53,666 nt of DNA from Dinochytrium kinnereticum (GCA_027604005.1 JADGJT010000009.1:1-53666), one strand, 5' to 3'; shown: positions 34,931 to 46,934, numbered from the stretch's first letter. Translations and numbers: made by a program. The notes: generated by a model not told the origin, from the sequence alone.

Positions 34931-37900
34931 ATGAGCAAGGCAGCAAGTGGAAAGATGCTTGGAGAGGCGCAACCGGCGAGTTCGGGCTCGAGGTCCACCA
35001 TCTCTGGAAAGACATTCGACAACATCTATCTTGCCGGGAAGAATGGCCCACAGGTGCTTGCTTGCTTAGTTTGGGACATGGATTTAGCTGCTTGCCAGCA
35101 GTGCATTTTCAGCATGCGGTCGCTTTTTTCTTTTCTTGCTCTGATTATTGCTTTTCGTTTTAGAGCATCGGAAAACTAAAGCTTGCAGACCCTGGAATTG
35201 GTTTCCAGGAGGCCGAGACAAAGAACCTTCTGACTATACCCCGGGCTCAAATCAGGAAGGCTACATGGCTACGGTGCTCAAGGGACTTCGAGCTGAAAAT
35301 TGAATTGGATAATGGCACCATTCATAAGTTTGACGGGTTTCAGAGAGATGTGAGTGTTCTCGGAAATTTGTAAAACTGAAGTCTACCAATACTCTCTCCC
35401 CTTGGACATGGTTGAACTAACTCTCTCTTTTAGTCGTATGATATCGTTGCTTCCCAAATAAAATCATCTTACGGCGTTACCCTTGAACACCGCGACCTCG
35501 CGCTTCGTGGCTATAATTGGGGGAAATATGAGTTTCAAGGAAACTACATGACGTTCAATGTTGCCAATAAGCCCGCCTTTGAAATCCCTCTAGCGGATGT
35601 CGCTGGTGCCACTCTCTCAGGAAAACACGAAGTATCCCTGGAACTTGTGAACCCCATCCAACGAAAAGACGACGGAGGCGGTAAGCCACCTAGGGTCAGG
35701 GAAGACATGCTCGTGGAGGTGCAATTCTTTATACCAGGGATGGTGACAGCGTCACAAGTCGATGATAATCTTGTGGATGGGAAGAAATTATTACGAGATA
35801 AGGACTCTGCGCCTGCTGTTACCGCTAATGGAAAGAGCCGAGAGGAGGGTGAGATCAACGAGGAAGATGAGGAACTAGTGCTTGGAGATGATGGAGAGGC
35901 GATTACAGCTGCTTCCATCTTCTGTGAGACAGTAAAGAATCGTGCGGATGTCAGTGTTTCGCAAGGGGATTCGATTGTCGGGTTTACCGACCTCTTGTGC
36001 CTTACACCTCGGTGGGTCTATTTCCTTCAGCATTGAGATAATTACATCCTAAATTATCCTCCTTTTTTGGCTTTTTCTAACTTCTTCATCAGTGGTCGTT
36101 ACGAGGTCGACCTTTATGCCACCTTCTTCCGACTCCGTGGAAAGTCCCACGACTACCGTATCCTTTACAGCTCCATTAGGCGTCTGTTCTGCTTGCCTAA
36201 GCCTGATGACTTGCATTACAATTTTGTTATCCAGCTGGAGCCTCCTTTGAGGCAGGGCCAAACCCGATACCCGTTTTTGGTCTTCCAAATGGACAGAGAT
36301 GAAGAGGTAGATGCGACGGTGAAATTGGACGAGTGAGTTTTAAAGATTCCTCTTTAATAGTTCTTTTCTTTTGTAACTTGTTCTACCACCAGCCTTTTTA
36401 CGGCAGAATTTCTTTCTTTTTTTTTTGTTTACATTCCTGCGTCTTTTTTTTCTCTGATTTTGTTCCCGTGCGTTTGGATCTTGTTTTGGTCCGGAATAGG
36501 GCAACGATTGAGAAGCAGTACGAAGGCCGGCTGAAAAAGGAATATGATGGTCCCATCTTCCAGGTTGTGGGCGAGGTCTTTAAGGCTCTTACGAATATTA
36601 AAGTTACTATTCCCGGTGAAAGCTTCAAGAGGTATGCTACTGATCCACTGGGTTTTTATATCGTTTTCGTTCACATGTGATCCTTTTTGTGTTTAATGTA
36701 TGTTAATTTCTCTAACATGTTCTTCCGTTAACTTTGCGCGGCATTGTGCCCTTTCAGCGCCCAAGCGCTTTCGGGCCTGAAGTGCTCGCTTAAGGCGAAT
36801 GAGGCCTTCCTCTTCCCTCTTGAAAAGTCTTTCATATCGCTCCCTAAGCCTACTACCCTTATCTTGCACTCTGATATCACCCTTATAACCTTTGGGCGTG
36901 TGAATGCTTCAGCTTCGAGCTCAACGAAGACTTTTGAAATGAGGATTGCTACGGATAGCACCGAGTATACCTACAGTAGTATCCCGAGGTTTGTGATTTG
37001 GATTATTTCCTTTATTTCGGTTGTTTTGTTTCTCGTTAATGTTATACGAAGGCTTTGAGGGCCTTGCCATTTGTTTTCAACTTATCATAACCGGACCACT
37101 CCTTACATTTTTCTTCTAATTAATGACCGGGCTTATACCTCATTTATGGAAATCTTAAAGGGAGGAGTACGAAAACCTGGATGCTTATTGCAAGTCCAAG
37201 AAGCTTAAGGTCACGACTGATATTGGGGACGGAGCCCCGAGCTACGCTGATGAGGATGATGACGATGAAGATGAAGTGTCAGACGACAGCCGTGGTGGTA
37301 GGAAGCGGAAAAGAGTGCCTGTTGATATTAGTGGAATGGCTGACTTTGATGATGAAGATGAGAGCGGTTAGTGTTTCTTTGTTTAATTATTTGAGATAAC
37401 TTGTTTATTTGTTGTTTTTTTTATATCTTATGTGCTTTGAGGGAAAGCCTGCCCTTTTGTTACCCTTTCCGGAATGTAGTTTGATTCCTATTTGGCTGAT
37501 CTTCTTCTTCTTCCTTATTATTATGATTTTTTTTTTCTCTTGCAGAGGATGAGGACTACGTTGATAAGAGTGAAGACGATAGTGACCCTGATTTGGAGTA
37601 CGACTCGGATGCTGGAAGCCAATCTGAAAGCAGCGAGGAAGAAGGGGATGCTGGTATGCATATTATTTGCGTATATATGTACTTTGATGCAAAGCGCTAA
37701 CGTTCTTTGCTCCTTTCCACTTGTCTGTCGTTTAGAAAAATCCAAAAAAGGAAAGGTGAAAGAAGGTGAAAAATCGAAGGATAACGGCAAGAAAGCCGTG
37801 AAGAAGGACAAAGACGTTAGCAAGGAGAAGAAAAAGGCTTCAGCCAAAAAGTCTGAAGAAGGGCCAGCCAAGAAGAAGGTCAAAAAGGAAGGGGATTCTA

Positions 37901-38025
37901 AGGCAGGAGGTGATGCAAAGAAGACCAAGGCCGCTGCTTCGAAGAAGGAAAAAGAGGTGAAGGATGTCAAGGGGGATAAGATCAAGAGTAGCGAGTTTGT
38001 TGACTCTGAGGATGATGATGCGTGA
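34931..38025 (+). CDS. pob3: FACT complex subunit Pob3/SSRP1
   Basis: Histone chaperone subunit that works with Spt16 to disassemble and rebuild nucleosomes in transcription and replication (family knowledge); nuclear. Exons: 34931-35053, 35164-35349, 35434-36011, 36093-36332, 36500-36631, 36758-36988, 37161-37366, 37546-37653 and 37736-38025 (2094 nt, 697 residues, phases consistent). Features in order: N-terminal dimerisation domain (FDNIYLAGKNGPQ, IGKLKLADPGIGF), the SSRC PH module (YDIVASQIKSSYGVTL, MTFNVANKPAFEIPL), the middle double-PH domain (GRYEVDLYATFFRLRGKSHDYRI, FLVFQMDRDEE, GEVFKALTNIKVTIPG), then an acidic stretch and a long Lys-rich tail ending in DSEDDDA. There is no HMG box, as in fungal Pob3 and unlike animal SSRP1; the Lys-rich tail may substitute for DNA contact. 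The acidic 'EDE' region is split by two introns. Confidence 0.96.
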
Positions 38026-38685
38026 GGCATGAAAAGTTTGCTTTAAAGCTTTCAATGCCCTGCTTCACGCTCCTTTGCCTTGATGGTTTTTATTTCTTCC
38101 TGATCCAACCCATGACCTTGTCACTGCTATTTGCTCTTCTACAAGGGGCCCTTTTATATAGTGTTCTTATATTCGCATGCATACTGAACAATGTTTAAAG
38201 TTGCGGCCTTGCCCAGTTTCTAAATCGTAAAAGGTTGTTTTGTTTGTTTTTAATTTGTTGCAGTTTCGTCTTTTTTCGAAACCGTCCATCAGTATGTTGT
38301 GTAAGTTCTTCATTATCGTATCATGCACGACAGGATGAGCCGTGCTTATATTTACTCTTCTTTTTCTGTCCTGTTCAGTTAACTTTTCCTATCCGTTTCT
38401 TGCACCTTGCTGAATGGCTCAAAGATCGTCCATACCCAAAGACGACACACCCAGAAAATCCTGTCGGTTTCTACCGGTGCCACTTGTGTTGGGCTCTTCT
38501 TCAGCTCTATCCTCTTCGTTGAGCTTTGATATCGTAGGAAGTAGTCGACTGCATGGCTCTAACCTCATTACGCAGCAAGCTATTTGCACTACGGCGATGG
38601 TTATATCCAGACTAGCCTTAGCAATTAAATTATATTGTATATAGTACATGAGATAAAAGCTCTCCCGAAATAAACAAAAAGGGAT
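38026..38685. other. Convergent intergenic region after pob3
   Basis: 660 bases, T-rich, between convergent genes, with no supported gene. Likely 3' UTRs of pob3 and of the zinc-finger gene. Confidence 0.5.
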
Positions 38686-40155
38686 TCAATTAATTCCTCC
38701 TTGGGCCTTATCGGCTCCTACTCTTTTTCCACATCTCCTACGTCCAATATGCCTAACAAGTCCATCTTTTCGCGTAAAAGATCGCTCACACGCATCACAA
38801 AAAAACCCTTTAAATGGAAGATGCGTAAGATGATGGCGTTCAAGATCTTGCTTGCGATACATGATGCTCTCACACTTCTCTCCATTAGGACCCCTCCAGA
38901 TGCAAGGAAACTCCCTCTTTCTCAGATGGATGCGGCGATGACTGCGAAGCAATTCGCGATTCGGAAAGGTTCGAGAGCATCCAGGGTAATCGCACTCAAC
39001 TAGTACGGGCTTAGGCTTCGCTCTTAATCGACGTTTTGGTGTCTTCGCAGGCGCCTGACCATTGCCAGGCTCGTCCATCTTGTTTTGCTCAGCCAATTCC
39101 TTGTGGTTCTCAATTTGGAGTGGTGGTGTGGTGCCAGGGATGATAATGGGAGGTTGTGATTGATGTGCCAGGCTGAATAGAAGACTGTCCGATTTGGAAA
39201 GAGTCTCAGGCTCTGCCGAGCCCTCTTTTTCTTTCAGATTTCCAATCTGACGACTCGGCTGTGCCAAAGGCGTTGAATTGCGCCGTGATTTTGGGATGGT
39301 AGTCACTAGGGAGGGAGAAATGCCGGGAGAGGGAAGGGAATATGAAGGAGAGATGGAAGCTGCACACAGTGCAGAATGATTCTCTTCCTTATGGTTAGAC
39401 GATAAGCCAGTAACTGCAGGATGATTAAAATGGCTTAAAGCTTGTGGGCGTTTTGGAAGGAGAGCATCGGTGGCATCAAGATAGAGATGTGAGTTGAGGG
39501 AAATGCCATCCAGGTTGGCCGCGCCATATTGTTGGTCTGCAAAAGAATCTGAAGCGTCCGATTGTCTGCGGCCCATCATGCCGTGTGAGATCAGCTCCTT
39601 CACCCCCGCCGTGAAAACATCCTCCGCGACCAAATTATTGGAGAAGTCAAGGAGCGGAATCGACGCTGGGAGAGCTGAATGGGCAGGTGGAAGAAAGCCA
39701 GGGATCGGATCCTTCACGGGATTCCAATTGGATAGCAACGACTCAAAACGCACGGGTAACAGTGGAGCTGGGGTATTGAGCCGAGAGCCTGATGTCGGAG
39801 AAATAGGACCGGAGATGACCTGAGCGTGTGGAGCCCACTCCAAATCAATGAGTGGTGACGGTAGTTTACTCTCGATCCTCTTGGCAGCCCTCTGTAACTG
39901 TGAATAGAGAGGATGATCCTCTTTATTCACGAGACAACGGTACAAGTCACTCTCTGTGGTCACCCCACATGTACTGGAGGAGGCAGGACCTGCCAATTCT
40001 GGTGGTGGCTCTCCAGGTGGCCACAGCATCATCGAAGGAGTGATAATCTGCCTGTCAAAAGAGAGGAGTTTGGCTTGCGACAACACTGCTGCAGGATGAA
40101 GGTTGCTGCAGATGCCATCGACAGCAATGGAGCAATAGCCGTCGTTCTTCCTCAT
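38686..40155 (-). CDS. C2H2 zinc-finger transcription factor
   Basis: Predicted DNA-binding regulator, 489 residues, single exon from the ATG at 40155. The frame is open to 40257 only through a TTG, so an upstream coding exon is possible. Three zinc fingers sit at the C-terminus (about 385-480). Finger 1 is CDYPGCSRTF..LLRSHRRIH. Finger 2 is atypical, CIWRGPNGEKC..DLERHHLTH, with a wide Cys spacing. Finger 3 is CDACERSF..LVRHIGRRRC, a C2HC variant ending in Cys. A basic segment (KTPKRRLRAKPKP) just before the fingers can serve as a nuclear signal. The remaining ~380 residues are Ser/Pro/Leu-rich and look like an activation region. Finger layout resembles fungal factors with a C-terminal tandem array; targets are unknown. 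Confidence 0.85.
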   Translation of the reverse strand: MRKNDGYCSIAVDGICSNLHPAAVLSQAKLLSFDRQIITPSMMLWPPGEPPPELAGPASSSTCGVTTESDLYRCLVNKEDHPLYSQLQRAAKRIESKLPSPLIDLEWAPHAQVISGPISPTSGSRLNTPAPLLPVRFESLLSNWNPVKDPIPGFLPPAHSALPASIPLLDFSNNLVAEDVFTAGVKELISHGMMGRRQSDASDSFADQQYGAANLDGISLNSHLYLDATDALLPKRPQALSHFNHPAVTGLSSNHKEENHSALCAASISPSYSLPSPGISPSLVTTIPKSRRNSTPLAQPSRQIGNLKEKEGSAEPETLSKSDSLLFSLAHQSQPPIIIPGTTPPLQIENHKELAEQNKMDEPGNGQAPAKTPKRRLRAKPKPVLVECDYPGCSRTFPNRELLRSHRRIHLRKREFPCIWRGPNGEKCESIMYRKQDLERHHLTHLPFKGFFCDACERSFTRKDGLVRHIGRRRCGKRVGADKAQGGIN

Positions 40156-40472
40156 GGACTGCTGCTGTCTGGCGGTGCGCGGAGGCCTCCAGTCGTCAAG
40201 GTGCGTGCTGATGGGGAAAGCTTTTTTCCTCGGCACTTGAGCGTGATAACAACGCAAAGATCCACCGGCAGCTGCGGATCCAAAAGAACAACATCGCTCG
40301 GCACCTGCCTAATGTGGATGCACGACCGAGCATTTCTGCCTTTTTCTGAAGCGAAACCCGCTGCCGAGGAGGCGGAAGGCTTACCTGATCGGGCAATACA
40401 CAAAATGCGGTTTATACCGAGACTGGCAGTTTGAACCAATCGTTGTCATCTGCAGCAATGAATCATTATTAT
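40156..40472. other. Spacer between zinc-finger and cyclase genes
   Basis: 317 bases, both genes on the minus strand. An ORF runs through it on the minus strand (about 40439-40152) without an ATG and with no domain-like content. It should hold the zinc-finger gene's promoter or 5' leader and the end of the cyclase transcript. Confidence 0.45.
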
Positions 40473-43400
40473 TTATTGGCACTGGGAGGAGGAGTCGCTG
40501 GTCAGCGCAAACACGACGGACCCATCAGCCAGCACCGCACCCAGCAGGGGAGTCCACGAGAAATTGGGATGCAGCCTTGGTGCAGGACGAGCCTCCTGCT
40601 CCGCCAGTGCTGCAGTCTGGGGGTTGCTGCGCGCGGCTTTCTGTGCCAAATCTGCTGGAAGAGGAATGCGTTCAAGTAATCTAACGGTCGCATTGGATAT
40701 AACCACAGATCCGGGAGATGCAAGCTCCTGCACCTTCTCCGCGGTGTCTACCGCATCGCCAAGAAGCTCATACTTAAGCATTGTGAGGCCACCTGTGAAA
40801 AAGAAAAAAGAAAAGAAAAAAATTAGGTAAAGCCAGTAGATCACGACGCAAATATCAAAATAGAATAACGGAAAGAACGAGTAAGATGGAAAAAATGGAG
40901 GCCAACCTGTTACAAATCCGAACGCAGTGCCAGAATTGACACCAACGCGAATTTTCATCGTTCCTCCTGGTAGAGGTCGAAACAGACCAGTTGAATCAAA
41001 ATTCGCCATTGCATCTTGCATCAGAAGAGCGACTTTGCAGCATGATACTGCCCCTCCACCTGAAAGAGCAGCGGCGTCCGTCTCCATACTAGAGCAAATG
41101 TAGGCGTCACCAATAGTCAGGATCTTTGATTTTTAAAATTCAGTTAAACTTATTTCTGGAAACCAGACAAGATAATGGTAAAACATTTGTTACCTTTTCG
41201 ACTGCGTTCTGCCTGCAGAGCATGTCGAATTCGGTGTACACGGTATTCTATTTATATGGATCAGATATTGAACCTTCCTTTGAATATAGGGGGTTCGAAA
41301 TCAAAGGTTGAATTACCAGAATAGATATCAAGATATCTGGAGCAACGGCACTCGATAGCGCCGTAAAAGATTTCACGTCCAGGTGAAGCACTGTCAAGTT
41401 GCTAAACTTTTCCACTACGATAACTTTCGATACGTCATTCCTCATTAGATGCCTGATAATGCGGTTGGGTAACAGTGCCTTCAACAGTCCGACTGTTATA
41501 TTCATTTCTTCAATTTTTCAATGTTAGTTTTGCTTTAAAAGACAGAGCGTTTTTTTTTAAAAAAAAAAAAAAAAATTAATATTCAAGCATACCTTCATCT
41601 TTTTTCATCTGGTTGAGTGCCAAAACCTGATCCAAGAGAAACTCTGTCTTCGATAGAAGGGTTCTGCGATAGGTTACTAGCATCCCAATGGTAAACGTGA
41701 CAATATAATCCAGAATGGTAAGTATATCTAGGCTCCGGTGGGTGGTGTAATCAAAGTAATACAGAATCGATGTAAGAATCAGTATAGCAATACTTTTTGC
41801 AGCAAAAGGCACCGCAAACGACTCGAAGAAGCTCGAAATAATGATAAAGGACAAAACAACGGCCGTTCCAGCCCCAGCCTCAGAAAGGTTCATATCCCCA
41901 ACGACTTTTACAGACAATGTCCTTAGCATGATAAAAATCAGGCTGAATCGAATGAAAAGAGATATGGAGAATCTAAACTTGTCCTGAGTAATAAACTCGA
42001 GAAATCCTTTCATTTTGGTCAGGATCTGGTAAGCTCGTTTCTTTCGACATTTGTCTTCCCATCCTGGTTTTGAGCTGTCGCGAAAGATCATGATAATGAG
42101 GCTGTATAGTGATATGAATATCGCTTCAATAATTATAAGCGCCACGGAAACTCCGGCATGACTGCTAGGAGTAGATCTTCTGTCCACACGCTTGGAGTTA
42201 AGCATGTATATAATGACAAGATACAACACTGATACTATGACCTCGCAGAAAGCATAGTACCAATTGCTAATGATAGACTCTACAAATCTAAACGTCCGAA
42301 ATTCTGATTCAATGCGTGGATCTTTAAAGCAAAGGTTTAACTTGGCTACGTGCTTATTGATATCATCCCGAATCCCCATTAAAGTAGCCTTTGTAAGCTT
42401 CTCAACATCCTCTTTGCGAACTTTTTCCTTCAACAGTCCCTGAAATAACGACTGTCTCATAGACAAATTCGGCTTTCCTTCCGGGCCACCTTTTTTACCA
42501 AGGGCACCTTTCTGCCAAATATCTCCATTCTGCCGAGAAGCGTTGGACGACTTTCTTGAGTTATCACCTGCCCCATCGGTGTTCAAGATGTTGATAGCCA
42601 CATTTGACATCATTTGCTTTGACGTATTTGACAAAAAAAAACTCGAGGTTGCACCGTGTCCCAACGGCGCAGGAACTGCAAGAGCGCTCTCACCAGGAGA
42701 GACCGCACCTGACTGACATATAACTGCAGCGGCTCGGTTTACTGAGCCTGAAATCTTGCTCCCGGTTGATGTGCTGGATAATTCTTCGTTAAGCTTGCCA
42801 AACAGAGGGTCCATCTGCTTCTGATTTTTGAGGCCGCGATGACGTTGCTCCATAGAAGCGCTAGGGTATCGCACAAGATTCGGCGAGGATCTTCGACAGA
42901 GAGCATCAGAATCGATGGCGTACTTATCGGTATTGAGGTTCGGTTCTTCTTGGGCTACGGTATACATCGACCGTTGGAAGGCCCCCCCGTCAATATCCAT
43001 ATCAAATCCACTCCTTCCCATCTTATCCTTGCCTTTACTTGCTGCAAAAAGGCGGAGTTTTCTTCTTACATATGGAAGGGGTTCCTCTACCGATGGTTGG
43101 GCTTGTTTCTCTGGTACAAGGAACTGGTTAAGGTGACACGCACTTGCGTGCAAGAGCATTTGCACCAAGTTGTCGGTTGCGAGGGCTGCAAAATCTGTTG
43201 GAGTCCTGCTTCGTCGTTGGGATATTGTGTTTACTTTCAGAACGCTTGAAGGTCCAGGTTTCAGCTCATAAATATCCATGACTCCTTTTCCTTTCACGTC
43301 AGCACTGGTAACGATTTGCCATAGTGATTCTAATTTTAAACGCAAATGATTAGGGACCCTGAGTTATGGATTTCTTTCAAAACATACTTAGGTCATTGCT

Positions 43401-45720
43401 AAAGTTATCATATACTCCTTTTGTGCATAAACATGCGTTTCCTTGCTTAAAGTTCTGCATCCTGCTCGCTTTTTTTATATATATCGTTGACAAAAAAAGG
43501 AAGCGTTTAGTCATGCACGAATAAGCCCTTTTGTCGATTCAGGTTTGAAAAAAAAAGGAACTGCATTGGATAAATCTTAAAATACCGGTATTGACTGTAT
43601 CTCCATACAGATCATAGCAAAATCTCTCTTCCCCAACGATCCCAGCAACAACCGGGCCCCGATCAACGCCGATCCTAATCTGCCTAGGTACAGAGCTCCA
43701 ATTCCGATCTCCCAAATCAATATGGTGCCCAACAGCCATTAGGGCCTTGACTTCGGCTCGGGAAAGCATAGAGAAGTTCTCAAATAGTTCGCGGAACATC
43801 AAGGTCATCTTTGTGTTGAAAGTGTGGAGATCTGCTTGGTCTGGACGGGCTAGGAGCATGACTTTACTTGATATCGTCTTTTTCACGGAAAATATAAGAG
43901 GAGAAAGTTGAGTGGGTGAGAAAACCGATGTTTGAATACCTTGATCTTCTCAAACTCCTTGAACTTTCTGAGAAATCGATCAAAGCTTCTAAACGTCTCG
44001 TTCACAAGAAACGCTGCCAGAGCCACATCAAAAGACTGAAGATCTTTACCAAAGAAATCAATAAAGATGCAATAGGCTGGGTCGAAGCGATCAGTTACTG
44101 TCGAGAATTGAAACTCTGATGCAACAAGCCGAGATATGATGGACTTTTGAAAAGTGTAAAATAAAACAAAATAAAGACGATTAGGTAAGAGCTGTATTAG
44201 GCGAAAGTATGAACTGCCCTTACTAAACTATGATAAAAGAGATAAAGGTAGAAAAGGCGAAAAAAACAACCTTTGGAAGCATTACCGACAGAATATTATA
44301 AACATTCTGCGACTCTTTTGCTATACACTCCAAGTTCCACTGTAGCTTTTTAAATGCCACAAACCGCATCCTGCTGGACTTTTCGTAACTGTACATCTCA
44401 GCAATGCAAAGGACTATTTTGTCGAGGAGGTTAGAGGTGGTTATGCTCGAATCCCTACCGAAAACAAAGGCTGATGGTATCCAAAGCGTCAACCGGAATA
44501 CACCACAGGGTGAAAGTGATGCCCGAATTACAATCATGATAAAGAAAATTGATTGCATGACTACCGCTTCGTAAAACTTTAAAGGGTTATTCATCATGCT
44601 TTGAGCCATGAGTAGGAAGCAGAGTTGCATCCATAGATTGGAAATATCCCTACCCTATGACAAATGCCAATAATAGAGGCAATATAGACAAAAAATATGA
44701 ATGATGTCGAAACGGTACATAGTTTGTCATGACTTGCGGGCTGATGAGAGAAAAATAAAACTCCAACCAGATCAACAAATCTTTCATGTCTGCTCCAAGT
44801 AAATGTGGTAATATAAGAGAGCGTTAGCAGCCAGCAAATTATTGAGAGCATCAGACCTCGTCACTAAAAACCAGCACGTGATATAAATCAGCCAAACTGG
44901 TAATGGTAGATTCCAAGATCGACCGCGGCCATTGAACTTTTCCCTCCAGCCTTTCCGATCCACCGTTATAACGAAGAGCGATATTGCTGGGAACAGGCTT
45001 AGAAAGATATGTCCTAAAGACCATAAATGAAGGTTCGAAGCCTCTCCGTCGAAGTGGAGAACTTCTGACACCTCCGAGATCATCCCAAGTATAATATAGA
45101 GAATAGCTGTGATAGAAAGACCGGCCGTCAGAAGCCTGGAGTCTTCTGTTCCCATATTCTTAGGAATATCGGATAGGAAAAGAAAAGAAAAGTTAATATG
45201 TGATCTATTACAGTCATCCAGTTGGTTCCACCTCATGACCGATTCCAGCGTGCAGGGGTTTATATACTCAAATCTATCCTACCTCCAATATGTATACAGC
45301 CTCCAGGTTATCCGGAAACTTTAGTCGCTTTGCTGCTTCGAAAAGCTTCTCGGAAAGCCAATCTTCCGACAATGTTGGCATGCCCTTCAATGTGGCCCCG
45401 CCCTCTAGAGATCTCATACTTTTCCCATTATCTATTTTGCGCAGTGTAGAATATCGTGATTCCCCTGGATCATCTCGGGTTGCCGTGGAGTCATTATTTC
45501 GCTGAATTGACACCGATCGCACAGTTGGAGGCCGGTTAAGAGATTCCAGAGCCTGGCCGTCTTCTAAAGTTTCTGTATGAGTGAAAAGCGGAAGTGGGGT
45601 CGAATCGTTCACATCTTTGACATGGATGTGAGGAAAGGAGGTGAATCTGTTGATAGTCGGAGTTGAAATGGAGCGAGGGGCTTCCTCATCTTCCTTTTTT
45701 GGGGGTTTCCCTTTGATCAT
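40473..45720 (-). CDS. Two-cassette transmembrane class III nucleotidyl cyclase (probable adenylyl cyclase, inverted C2/C1 order)
   Basis: Makes a cyclic nucleotide at a membrane. Exons (minus): 45720-45283, 45158-44857, 44789-44654, 44576-44271, 44143-43940, 43877-43586, 43468-43388, 43329-41593, 41507-41317, 41247-41194, 41123-40907 and 40792-40473; total 4278 nt, 1425 residues. Layout: Ser/Pro-rich N-terminus (1-145); six TM segments (about 150-330); cyclase domain A (about 410-600); disordered linker (600-920); six more TM segments (about 940-1140); cyclase domain B (about 1190-1370). Domain A has one metal-site-like Asp (CIFIDFF), EKIKTIS with an adenine-type Lys, [14 protein letters not shown] with adenine-type Asp and transition-state Asn/Arg, but SS where the second metal Asp belongs. 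Domain B has both metal Asps ([18 protein letters not shown]), but [14 protein letters not shown] lacks the substrate residues. The 1.7-kb exon 43329-41593 bridges both cassettes, so this is one gene. The exon 4 acceptor was picked by phase. Confidence 0.87.
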
Positions 45721-46290
45721 TGCTGATTAGACCACGCGTTGACCTGATGGAAAGGTGACGATATTGATGCTTCAAATTCCTCTCTGGCCATGGGAAGTAA
45801 AGGGTGCTATTGCCACTTGACCGATTCGTGTCGACTACGTTTTTATATCGACCTCAAAAAAAAAAAGTACTGCCAACAGATGAAGGTCCACTGGCGCCAG
45901 CGCCTAATCCTTTTTGATTTACCAATGCCGTCACGCCCTTATCTCTTCTTTGATATCGAATCACCGAAAAATGGAGGTGGAATTAACACTCAAAGCCAGC
46001 AATAGGGAGCATGAACAATCCCATGCATTGTCCCATCGTTCCACTTTTTCGGATCACTCCGTGAACCTCTCACCAGGGGGTCCAAGTGGATCGAATTCCC
46101 ATGATTGAGCAACCGGTTGCAGATCTTGGAAATCCGTATGAAGAATGAAACTAAAGCCTTGAACTCGGTGAAATAACCAAAACCAAAACTGGAGATCAAC
46201 ATATTATTGTTTTTTCGTGCAATATACAGCGAGCATGACTTTGCGTTGTCAACCTAGGTGCTGGTGGTTTTCATTACTGCTCTGCTCCAC
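45721..46290. other. Spacer upstream of the cyclase gene
   Basis: 570 bases containing the presumed cyclase promoter and the 3' end of the TMEM14 gene. No TATA box or gene is recognised. Confidence 0.45.
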
Positions 46291-46934
46291 TTATACGCCG
46301 TTATAGTTCTGGTAGACCTTCATGCCATAGTACGAGGACCCGACCGCGCCGATCAGACTCATAATCATTGGGACAGGCTTCTGCGTTCGCACGGCTTTGG
46401 GTCCCATGGCGCCAAGGAGAATGACGGAGGTAACTAAGAAAGGCATTTTAGAACGTTTGCAAACCACCAAAGAGTATAAAACGACAGGCTAATGAATGGA
46501 TTAAAAAAAAGAGAGAGCTCACCAGTCGCAAGCTCGGATCCATAATTTGCATTGGATTGAATCAAGTAGCTACAGAACAGGGTCGATGAGTAACAGACAT
46601 TTGAAAGTGGGCGATCGGAATGAGGCGAAAGGATCGTGTTCCATCCAGAAAGGAAAAAACAAGATATACCCAGAGTAAGCATAGAGAGATGCAAAGGTAA
46701 GCCCGGCAATCAGTGACGGGAGAGACTTTGCCCTCACATAACCCATAATGCCACCGACGGCGCACACGCCGGCCAAAGTGTTCGCAGTGCTATTTGACAA
46801 CAACAACGGGATAAGGTGAGATTAGGCACGAATCCAGTCGACTCATGCAGCTGCGCGACTGCGCGAGGGCACTATCGATGTGCCTGGCTGCCAGCTGATG
46901 TTGCAGAAGCAGCTTGGACTTACTGATGGGACAT
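46291..46934 (-). CDS. TMEM14 family small membrane protein
   Basis: Protein of 106 residues; minus-strand exons 46934-46924 (11 nt), 46789-46670, 46569-46523 and 46433-46291 (321 nt, phases consistent). The joined start reads MSHHTANTLAGVCAVGG, then GYVRAKSLPSLIAGLTFASL, the TMEM14 hallmark (G-Y-x-K/R-A-x-S-x-P-S-L-I-A-G). Three to four hydrophobic helices follow, with late GAMGPKAVRTQKPVPMIMSLIG. TMEM14C in animals sits in the mitochondrial inner membrane and aids porphyrin import for heme synthesis; the yeast relative is Tmh11. Localisation here is inferred. The tiny first exon is supported by the clean CA|GTAAGT donor and restored frame. Confidence 0.9.

Noticed and set aside
40158..40439. 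Minus-strand frame upstream of the zinc-finger gene as a separate protein
   Set aside because: No ATG start, no domain, and it lies in the expected promoter or leader.
41556..41579. Poly(T)/poly(A) tract as a retroelement tail
   Set aside because: It lies inside a cyclase intron, has no element sequence next to it and no target-site duplication was seen.
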